A stretch of 7,435 nt of DNA, taken from NCBI GenBank assembly GCA_027013285.1, contig JALUXR010000041.1, forward strand, positions 1 to 7,435. Direction: 5' to 3'. The translations under genes were made by a program, and so were the position numbers. The notes beneath the pieces were generated by a model that was given only the letters and a program-made list of their open reading frames with translations, was not told where the DNA came from and ran no database searches. Of the stretch, positions 1 to 6,595 are shown in pieces. Source of the DNA: Candidatus Altimarinota bacterium (GTDB lineage Bacteria > Patescibacteriota > Gracilibacteria > Absconditabacterales > Absconditicoccaceae). Each line of letters begins with the position of its first letter. The stretch's first letter is position 1.

Positions 1-7
1 TTTCCAT
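1..7 (-). CDS. possible start of the next minus-strand gene (cut by window edge)
   Basis: An ATG lies at 7-5 on the minus strand, two bases after the UAA of the lipoprotein gene (12-10). This matches the tight spacing of the other minus-strand genes. Only two full codons (Met-Glu) are visible, so no product can be assigned and the start may be chance. Confidence 0.25.
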
Positions 8-9
8 TC

Positions 10-555
10 TTATTTATTATATTTTAAATTTTTTATATCACTAATTATATTATCTAATTGTTCTTTAGTTTTTCATATATAAGATATTATATATATCTGT
101 TTATCTCTTCCAAATAGGTATGCTTGTAATCAGAAATAATCTGTTTTACTATCTTTAGAAAAAATATTATTTGATATAGAATATGTAAAATAAACCATTT
201 GATTATTATCGATTTTTGCTATTTCGTTATCTAATATTTTACTTCATATTACATTCTTTTGGAATTTTTCTAATATGATTGATGTAAACTTATTTATGTT
301 ATTTGGATATTCTCAATTATATTTGTAAATCACTAAAGAAGGAGATAAACTATTGTAATTAGCCAACTTATATTCTAATAATATATCAGTATTTTTAATT
401 TTTTGATTTGGTTTTATGTTGGTAATTCTATAATCACTACTTATCATTATATTAAAGTTTCAAAAATTAACATCTTGTGATTTAGTTTCTTTTGAAGTGC
501 TTCAACATCAGGATAATAAAATTAAACTACTCAGTAAAATTATATATTTAATCAT
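10..555 (-). CDS. putative lipoprotein, possibly PsbP/DcrB-like fold
   Basis: 181 residues when UGA is read as Gly (7 UGA codons). The N-terminus is a lipoprotein signal: Lys at residue 3, a hydrophobic stretch at 4-14, then the lipobox L14-S15-G16-C17, with Cys17 expected to be lipidated. Two of the UGA codons encode Gly16 and Gly18 on either side of that cysteine, so the standard code would destroy the signal. The rest is a soluble domain with alternating strands, including a 'YIISYIGKT' strand near residue 160 and a last helix (LDNIISDIKNL). This pattern recalls PsbP/DcrB/Mog1-type small lipoproteins, but that is inference from pattern only. It has no tryptophan. It is the last complete gene of the minus-strand run and starts three bases after the upstream stop. 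The mature protein would sit on the outer face of the membrane. Function is unknown. Confidence 0.85.
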
Positions 556-558
556 AAT

Positions 559-858
559 TTAAGGTGCTATAAAATAGTAAACAGCTGATAATATAACTCA
601 TATAATTCATCAAGCTATGAATCAAGTTATATATTTTTTTTCTTTTAATTCTTCTGTTTCTTCTTTTGTTTGTAAAACATATCATATAACATATCATATT
701 ATGATACCAAGTACAATTAAATATATTGGCATAATAAAAGGTCATATAGCTCATAAAACATTAGATGAAATAATTCATTTTAGTCTTAATTGAAATAATG
801 CAACTAACATAGTTAGAATAAAAAATATTAATTTCATAACATCAAAATATGCAACCAT
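559..858 (-). CDS. small three-helix membrane protein of unknown function
   Basis: 99 residues with 9 UGA codons read as Gly. Hydrophobic segments at about 8-24, 41-63 and 77-96 predict three membrane helices. A charged loop rich in Lys and Glu (TKEETEELKEKK, about 64-75) separates the last two. Helices 2 and 3 carry closely spaced glycines (GIIIGYVIG; GFIAGGIIG) like glycine-zipper packing faces, and most of these are UGA-encoded. The start is ATG at 858, 16 bases after the recX stop. The stop (561-559) sits three bases before the lipoprotein ATG, so the two are probably co-transcribed. I do not recognise a family. Confidence 0.85.
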
Positions 859-874
859 GATTTTCTTTTAAAAA

Positions 875-1327
875 TTAAATTTCTTCTTTATTGTTTATAA
901 CATATTTTACTTGTGACATAGTATATCACTTTCTAGTAATTTTTTGAATAATATCTAATGGATTTAATCACTTTTGTTTATAATTTTCAATTTCTTTTGT
1001 AATTTGTAATTGAATTCATTTATTTATTTCTTCAAAATTTTCTTCTATAATTTGTTTTGTTAATCTAAAATCAATTCATTTTTCATATAATTTATTTTTA
1101 ACATATATTATAGGTTTTCACCTTCCTATAAGGTGATATTCAATATATTCTTTTGTAAATTTTCTATCATTTACGTATCATCTTTCTTTAAGATAAGATA
1201 TAGCTTTTTCAATATCTGTTTCTGTATATTTTTTCTTTCTAAGTTGTATAATAAGTTCTCTTTCTGTTTTTTGATATCTATAAATATATCTTAAAGCATA
1301 TTCTATTACATCTGTTTTTGCAGGCAC
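875..1327 (-). CDS. recX: RecX regulatory protein
   Basis: 150 residues, 6 UGA-encoded glycines. RecX proteins bind RecA filaments and modulate recombination and the SOS response. The three-helix RecX repeats are visible: an N-terminal 'TERELIIQLRKKKY' at about 20-33, then 'AISYLKERGYVNDRKFTKEYIE' across about 42-63, matching the family pattern L..+GY+dD..fa..Y. A 'GRGKPIIYVKNKLYEKGID' segment follows, matching the G...I+.eL..KGI element. The Gly of 'ERGY' and of 'KGID' are both UGA. A last repeat ends in 'ITRKGYTMSQVKYVI'. I chose the GTG at 1327, which follows the upstream stop by 22 bases. No ATG is available in frame upstream, and no ribosome binding site decides the start. Length is typical for the family. 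recA is not in the window. Confidence 0.88.
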
Positions 1328-1349
1328 GATGATAAGGTTAAATTGTAAA

Positions 1350-1916
1350 TTATAATTGGTTCATCAAATTATTAAGTTTATCTTCTTTTTCTTGTTTTTC
1401 TTCTTCCTTTAATTTGGAAACTATTAAATTATCAAGGGTTAATTTCCATTTATTTAAGTTGTTTGCTCTTTGAGATAGAACAATATCTTTTTCTTTTTCA
1501 TCTTCATGAGCCAATATTTCAAGATTCATTTGTTCTTCAATATAAATTTCATACATTCTAGCAATTTGAAATCCCCATAATTCAGATAATTTTTTTGCTA
1601 CATGTTTATCTCAAGCACTTACATTTATAAGTAGTTCCATCTTTCAAGTTTCTTGATCTTTTTCTAATACATATGATGATGAAAAAGAACTAATTACAAG
1701 TTTAACTAATAATTCAAAATCAAAATCTTCATCTATATATTCTGGTAAAAGTAAATCTAAATTGTTAGTATTAAATTTATTTAAATAATCTTTATATATT
1801 ATTGTGTCTTCAAACTTTTCTGGTAAAATTTCTACATTTTTTTCATATTTTTCTACTATATCTTTTTTTTCATCATTTTCTTTTAAGTTTTCAATAAACT
1901 CCTTAAAGTCAAACAT
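1350..1916 (-). CDS. acidic hypothetical protein
   Basis: 188 residues. Read with the standard code this gene splits into two apparent ORFs (about 1350-1556 and 1644-1922). Two in-frame UGA codons, giving Gly in 'QETGKM' and 'VSAGDK', join them into one protein. It also uses UGG for Trp twice and one GGA, so UGA and UGG are clearly distinct here. The protein is strongly charged and lacks membrane segments. A Glu/Asp/Lys-rich N-terminal half (to about residue 80) leads to a compact middle (LLINVSAGDK, SELWGFQIARMYEIY) and a Lys/Glu-rich helical tail after about residue 160 (KLKEEEKQEKEDK). ATG at 1916 is preferred over a TTG two codons upstream. It lies between the YtxH-like gene and recX in the same run. 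I do not recognise the family. Confidence 0.85.
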
Positions 1917-1921
1917 TAACA

Positions 1922-1942
1922 AAAAATTAAAAATTAAAAATT
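1922..1942. repeat. three tandem copies of a 7-base AT repeat
   Basis: The 7-mer AAAAATT (plus strand) occurs three times head to tail in the spacer between the YtxH-like gene and the acidic hypothetical gene, just upstream of the latter's ATG. It may act as an unstructured leader or may be simple slippage in AT-rich DNA. Confidence 0.6.
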
Positions 1943-1945
1943 AAA

Positions 1946-2470
1946 TTATTTTTCTTTCTTTTCAAAAACTTTATCAACTTTTCATTTTATTTCTTCAACA
2001 GACTTATTTATTTTCTCTTGAATTTTTTCTAATTCTGGACCATATTTTTCAAGTAATTCTTCTTTTTGTGTTCATACGATATCTATAATTTCATTATATT
2101 TTGTTTGAACATCATTTAATAATGGTTGTAATTTATCTTGATTTAATTTGTCTCATTCTGTTTTTAAAAAATCAATTTTTTCATTTATATCATTTATTTT
2201 ACTATCAACTATTTCTTTATATTCACTATATTTTGTATCTGCAATATCTTTATATTTGTTGTATTTTGTTTTATAATCAATTTCTTTTACATCAGAAAAC
2301 AAATTACTGTTTATATCAACAAGATTATTAAATATAACCTTGCATTTATTAAATCATTTAGCTTCATCAATATTTTTTCTAAAATTTTCATCTTTATAAT
2401 AAGATGCTACAGTTTCTCATAATGCTAATGCTCATATTCATAATCTAACGAACTTACATATTTTTTTCAT
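1946..2470 (-). CDS. long-helix protein, YtxH-like
   Basis: 174 residues with 7 UGA-encoded glycines. A short basic N-terminus (MKKICKFVR) precedes a modestly hydrophobic Gly/Ala segment (LGIGALALGETVASYY, about 10-25) that could be a membrane anchor. From about residue 62 to the end it is almost all charged and helical, rich in Lys, Glu, Asp and Ile. Spaced elements such as 'KYNKYKDI', 'KYSEYKEI' and 'KYNEIIDI' suggest a coiled coil with internal repeats. This layout (Gly-rich anchor plus long helix) resembles YtxH-type general stress proteins, but the match is by architecture only. Two cysteines (C5, C43) are present. It begins 26 bases after the frr stop, so it is probably in the frr operon. 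Confidence 0.85.
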
Positions 2471-2496
2471 TTTAAAATTATTTATTTAATAAAGTT

Positions 2497-3051
2497 TTAT
2501 ATTTTCATAATACTTGATTCTTTTTCTTTAGTCATTTCATCTAATTTTTTATTATATTCTTTTACTTTTTCTTCTAGTTGTTTTTCTATTCATTTCTTTT
2601 CATCTTCTGAAATTTCTTTTTCATCAAATTCAGATTTAATTTCTTTTAATATTTCATGTCTTAAATTCCTTACTTTAATTTTAGATTCTTCTAAGTCTTT
2701 TTTAACTAATTTTACAATATCTTTTCTTCTTTCTTCAGTCATAGGAGGAATTTTTATCATAATCCGTTCCCCTTGGTTGATTGGAGTAAATCATAAATCT
2801 GCATCATAAATAGCTTTTTCAATACTTCATAAAACTGATTTATCCCAAGATTCTATCTTTATAGTTTGAGAATCTATCATTGAAATGTTTCATAGTCCTT
2901 GTAATTTTTGTGTTTGTCCGTATGAAGGAACATAAACATCAAGGTCTTCTATTACTCATGTAGAAGCTTTTCCAGTTTGTAATTTTTGTAATTCTTTGTT
3001 GAAATATTCTAGTATATTTTCAAAATCTTTTTTATATGAATTCAAATCCAT
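2497..3051 (-). CDS. frr: ribosome recycling factor
   Basis: 184 residues, the normal length for RRF, which with EF-G splits the post-termination ribosome in the cytoplasm. Family landmarks are clear: 'LQTGKAS' at 24-30 (usual ..RTGRAS), 'IESWDKSVLGSIEKAI' at 66-81, 'DADLGFTP' at 83-90, then 'IPPMTEERRKDIVKLVKK' at 101-118 and 'VRIRNLRHE' at 125-133. The Gly of 'DLGF' is UGA while the family-conserved Trp of 'SWDK' (residue 69) is UGG, which fixes the code. It has 5 UGA glycines in all. Residue 96 is a rare CGG codon. ATG at 3051 is used; another ATG at 3058 is out of frame. It is the first gene of the minus-strand run, with a candidate promoter at 3088-3115. Confidence 0.97.
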
Positions 3052-3087
3052 TTTCCATTTAAAATTTATATAGATAAATACTATGAA

Positions 3088-3115
3088 ACTATAAAAATAA
3101 AGTTTGATTTTTCAA
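3088..3115 (-). promoter_or_regulatory. candidate promoter for frr operon
   Basis: On the minus strand TTGAAA (3115-3110) and TATAGT (3093-3088) are separated by 16 bases, a fair match to a sigma-70-type promoter. The -10 box ends 36 bases before the frr ATG. In such AT-rich DNA chance matches are common. Confidence 0.4.
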
Positions 3116-3131
3116 TATCTTTTTTTATATT
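3104..3131 (+). promoter_or_regulatory. candidate promoter for plus-strand operon
   Basis: On the plus strand TTGATT (3104-3109) and TATATT (3126-3131) are separated by 16 bases, 38 bases before the ATG at 3170. It overlaps the minus-strand candidate promoter, so the two would compete for RNA polymerase. A TATAGT at 3135-3140 is an alternative -10. Confidence 0.35.
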
Positions 3132-3169
3132 AGGTATAGTATGTTTAATATATTATATAAATTTAAAAA

Positions 3170-3514
3170 ATGTATTTTGATTTTTGGGATAATTCAAGAA
3201 TATTGTATATATTATTGTTATTGTTTGTACTTTTTTTAATTATTTATATTGTGATATATTTTTTAATTAAATGATTTAACTCTTATAAAGATTCTTTTAA
3301 ACAAAATAAAATAAAACAAGAATTGTTAGAGGATATTTTAAATTCTAAAGATGTAGATAAAATTAATTTAATGTTAAAACAAATAAATGTATCAAGTACT
3401 TATGAAATATCTCAGAAATTAAATTTAGATATTAAAGAGGTGGAGTATATATTAAAGACTTGAAATATTTCTGTGTTAAGTGATTTATTATTTAAAAATA
3501 TTAAATGAAATTAG
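3170..3514 (+). CDS. single-pass membrane protein of unknown function
   Basis: 114 residues with 3 UGA-encoded glycines and one UGG Trp. A short N-terminus (MYFDFWDNSR) is followed by one strong membrane helix at about 11-33. A charged cytoplasmic-type region (about 36-70) comes next, and then a small helical element 'STYEISQKLNLDIKEVEYIL' (76-95) that could form a helix-turn-helix-like fold. That last point is inference from spacing only. The stop is UAG. Its last ten bases overlap the start of the FecR-like gene (ATG at 3505), so the two are very likely translated together. It is the first gene of the plus-strand run. No family recognised. Confidence 0.85.
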
Positions 3515-4839
3515 AAAAAATTATATTATTATGAATTGTAATAACTTTATTTGTAATAAGTAAATTTCTTTTATGATGAAGTTTTTTGGTTTCATTATTT
3601 TTATCATTATCTTTGTGAATATTATATTTTCTTTGAAAAATTAAATGAAAATGAAGAATACTTTGAATAGTTGCTTGATTAATATTTTTATCTATAGATT
3701 TTTTCTTACTTCTTTTATTATTATTACCTACAAAATCTTATAGTATAAATACTAAAAATTATTATGCTAAAAGAGTTAATTATTTGAAAATCTATCCTAA
3801 ATGAAATAAAAAAGAATGGAAATATATGTTAATTATGATAAAGAGAAATTGAAAATGGATGCATATGAGACTTTCGGAGTATCCCAAGTGATTAAAAATT
3901 ATTTTAAAACAAAATGATAAAATATATTTTTCATGAAATAGAACTAACAAATCTTATGCAATTATTTATTTGTGGAATGATACAATATTTAGAATTACTC
4001 CCTGAACAAAGTTATCTTTGAAGAAAATAACAAAAAATTTAAATAATTTACCAGATAGTAAAACAAATATAGCTTTGGAGCAATGAAGTTTATGGTTTCA
4101 TATAGTAAGACTAATTAAAGATGCTAATAGTATGAATATACAAACTTGAACTGGTCAAACATTGATTATAAGATGAACAGAATGATTTGTCAAAAAAAAT
4201 GTGAACAAAACTTATGCTGTAGATTATTCTCATTATATAGAAGTAAAAAATAATGATAAGTCTAAATTATTGAAACAATGACAATGAGCAATTATAGAAG
4301 ATAAAGAAATAAAAGTAGTAGATAATTTGAATTTATTGTTAGAAAAAATTTGAATAAATAAAAAAATATTAAAAAATTATAGTTCTTTTGATAAAAAGAA
4401 AATAAAGGAGTTTAACAATAATTTGGTAAATTATATAAAAAAACAAGTTTGAGATACAAAATCATTATCTTTATTATTAAAAATTAGAGAGATTAAATTA
4501 AAGATCTTTTCAATATGAGATAAAAATTATAAGAAAAAGTTAAATAGTTTAATTGATTATAAATATTTAACACAACAATGAGAACAATTTACAAATACTT
4601 TATCAAATAATCCTAATTTGTCTTTCATAGCTAGTAATTTGTGAGATCAAAAAGTTAAAGTTCAATATCTATATAATCAAGTAAAACAAAATTTACAAAA
4701 TTCTGATATTTATAAAACTTATATTATAAATTTATGAATTGAAGGGAAAATAAATAATGTTTGAGATTTTTTAAATAAAACTATGGATAATTATTCTCAA
4801 GATTTTGATAGTTTTAAAAATGAAATATTTAACAAGTAG
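3505..4839 (+). CDS. membrane-anchored FecR-like domain protein
   Basis: 444 residues with about 27 UGA-encoded glycines and four UGG tryptophans, so the standard code shatters it completely. Three hydrophobic segments (about 5-22, 24-44 and 52-76) anchor the N-terminus. A large extracytoplasmic part follows. Residues about 188-232 resemble the FecR domain core: 'LEQGSLWFHIV' matches the family's l..G.vwv.V strand, and 'NIQTGTGQTLIIRGTEGFV' matches the v.Tp.a...VRGTef.v element. The next strands (AVDYSHYIEVKNN, QGQGAIIED) fit its end, where FecR proteins often read v.l..Gq.a.v. The C-terminal half (280-444) is Lys/Asn-rich and helical. FecR domains in iron sensing signal to a sigma factor, but no sigma factor or TonB receptor gene is nearby, so that role should not be assumed. 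The gene overlaps the upstream one by 10 bases, stops with UAG, and sits 25 bases before ruvB. Confidence 0.85.
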
Positions 4840-4864
4840 AAATATTTAATAATAATATAGAAAT

Positions 4865-5830
4865 ATGAAAGTTGTAAAAGCTGATATTCAGATAGAACAA
4901 GAAGAACATATAGAAACTACTGTAAGACCATTAAATTTAGAAGATTTTATTTGACAAGAAGATGTAAAAAATATTTTAAAATCTGCTATTATAAGCTCTA
5001 TAAAAAGACAAGATAGTTTGTGACATATTTTGTTTTCTTGAGATAGTGGTTTTTGAAAAACTACACTTTCTATGATTATATCAAATAATTTATGAAAAAA
5101 TATAAAGATAGTAACTGCTTATGCTATAGATAAACCTGCAGATATTATTTCTATTTTGAATCAACTTGAGGAATGAGATATTCTTTTTATTGATGAATTA
5201 CATAGACTTAAGCCTAAAATTGAGGAAATTTTATATATTGCTATGGAAGATTTTCGTGTAGATATTGTAATGCAAGATGAAACAACTTCTATTCCTATTA
5301 ATAAATTTACACTTGTTTGAGCTACAAATAAACTTGAGAATCTTTCAGATGCTTTTAAAAATCGTTTTATTTATAAGTTTCATTTAAAAAATTATACAGA
5401 TAAAGAAAAAGAAAAAATTTTAGAAAAATATTTGAAAGAATTTAATATAAAATATGATGATAATATTATAGAAAAATTGGCTAATAAAGCTCTTCCAGTT
5501 CCAAGAGAAATTAAAAATCTTGCTATAAAAATAAGAGATTATTTGATTGCATCTTGATTTAAAGAAACTTCTATGTTTTTGGATGAGGAAATTTATAATG
5601 AGTTATTAAATAATTTAAAACTTAATGATTATGGTTTTTCAGATTTGCAAAGAAGATATTTAGAAATTTTGGAAGATGAAAAAGTAGTTTGATTAAATAC
5701 TATTGCGAGTATCTTAAATATCTCTGAAAAGGTTATAGAAAAAGATATTGAGCCATTACTTTTGAATGTATGAGTAATAGAAAAAACTAAAAAATGAAGA
5801 AAATTGCTTAAACTTGATTTAATTCAATAA
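4865..5830 (+). CDS. ruvB: Holliday junction branch-migration ATPase RuvB
   Basis: 321 residues, slightly short of the usual 330-350. RuvB is the AAA+ hexameric motor that drives branch migration with RuvA. Seen here: 'RPLNLEDFIGQ' at 21-31 (usual RP..l.eFiGQ), Walker A G59-DSGFGKTT-67, 'EEGDILFIDELHRL' with Walker B D110-E111, 'EEILYIAMEDFRVDIV' at 120-134, sensor 1 'LVGATN' at 150-155, arginine finger R167 in 'KNRF', and sensor 2 R214 in 'VPREI'. A C-terminal winged-helix part follows (GFSDLQRRYLEIL; VGLNTIASIL; EPLLLNVGVIEKTKKGR). Gly59 and Gly64 of the P-loop are UGA. Oddities: the P-loop lacks the usual two prolines (GPPGLGKT), 'TTR' after sensor 1 is 'TNK', and the hairpin before sensor 1 is about four residues short. 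ruvA and ruvC are not in the window. It has 11 UGA glycines and no tryptophan. Confidence 0.93.
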
Positions 5831-5876
5831 ATCATTATTCTAAAAGGGAATATTTTATTATTATTTTTTAATAAAA

Positions 5877-6092
5877 ATGGATTTAGTTATGCAAATTGCA
5901 TCAGTTATTCTTACTGTTTGATGAGCTATAATTGTTTTGTTATGAGTTGTTGCAATGTTTTATATTATATTAATATTATCAAAAATAAATTATATGATAT
6001 GAGATATGAAAGAAAAATATGATTTATTTACTGGTTTTATATTTAGGCCACTTGAAATTATTAAATATTTTATAAATAAATATAATAAGTAA
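5877..6092 (+). CDS. small membrane protein of unknown function
   Basis: 71 residues with 4 UGA-encoded glycines. One long hydrophobic stretch at about 8-35 (with 'VGGAIIVLLG') forms a membrane helix. A short amphipathic tail containing 'MKEKYDLFTGFIFRPLEII' ends in Lys/Asn/Tyr. It starts 46 bases after ruvB, the longest gap in the plus-strand run, so an internal promoter is possible though none is convincing. Its UAA overlaps the next ATG by one base (TAATG), indicating translational coupling to the cyclic-nucleotide-binding-like gene. No family recognised. Confidence 0.8.
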
Positions 6093-6595
6093 TGGATAAA
6101 ATACAACAAATGCTTGTAAAAATGTTGAAGAGAAATAAATTTTTTGAAAATATGTCTGATGAACATATTCTAAAGTTTTCAGATCTTTTTAAATTATGAA
6201 TGTGTTCTGAAGGTAAAGCCATTATAATAGAATGACATATTCCGGAAAAAATATATATTTTAAAGAAATGAACTTTACTTGCTAAAAAAGCTAACTGATT
6301 AAATTCAATAGCTCTTTGAGAAGTAAAAGAATGAGAAGTTTTTTGAGAGATGAGTTTTTTTTATAAAAAACCTGCTATGGCTAGTATTATTTGTACTAGT
6401 TCCACAGCAGATTATTGGGAAATATCTAGGGGAAATTTTGAATTATTTTTGAAAGATAATCCTGAGATAAAAACCCAAATTGCAGATGTTCTTTCTGAAA
6501 GAGAAAAGGATAATAAAAAAACTTTATGATGAAGTTTTAAACCTACAGTAGTTGCTGAAGAAGATAATTTAGGAGATATACAAATAAATTTATAA
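6092..6595 (+). CDS. cyclic-nucleotide-binding-like domain protein
   Basis: 167 residues with 9 UGA-encoded glycines and one UGG Trp. Residues about 18-137 form a CNB/cupin-type fold: 'FFENMSDEHILKF' lead helix, 'EGKAIIIEGHIPEKIYILKKG' strands at 40-60, 'ALGEVKEGEVFGEMSFFYKKP' at 74-94, then 'YWEISRGNFELFLKDNPEI' helix. This follows the family pattern iF..G...e.iy.I..G, fGE..l....p.A. The Glu of FGE (E86) is present, but the Arg that normally contacts the cyclic phosphate, expected at about 95, is Ala, so ligand binding may be lost or altered. There is no DNA-binding helix-turn-helix, so it is not a Crp-type regulator. The C-terminus is short and acidic. It overlaps both neighbours by one base (TAATG), tying it to the prepilin peptidase. 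Confidence 0.88.

Noticed and set aside
548..754. Minus-strand ORF of 68 codons
   Set aside because: It is out of frame with the three-helix membrane protein (559-858), which has membrane-helix structure and clean junctions; the ORF has no recognisable features.
1118..1136. Inverted repeat TCACCTT / AAGGTGA with a 5-base loop
   Set aside because: It lies inside recX coding sequence, has no T-tract and encodes the conserved 'LIGRGK' region; probably chance.
2101..2331. Plus-strand ORF rich in Leu, Tyr and Ile
   Set aside because: It lies wholly antisense to the YtxH-like coding gene on the minus strand and has the composition of a shadow of a Lys/Glu-rich frame.
5831..5876. Possible terminator or promoter between ruvB and the small membrane gene
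   Set aside because: Only weak AT-only pairing (TTTATT/AATAAA) and no GC stem; no convincing -35/-10 pair.
6092..6595. Crp/Fnr-type transcription regulator
   Set aside because: The protein ends shortly after the CNB domain in an acidic tail and has no helix-turn-helix.
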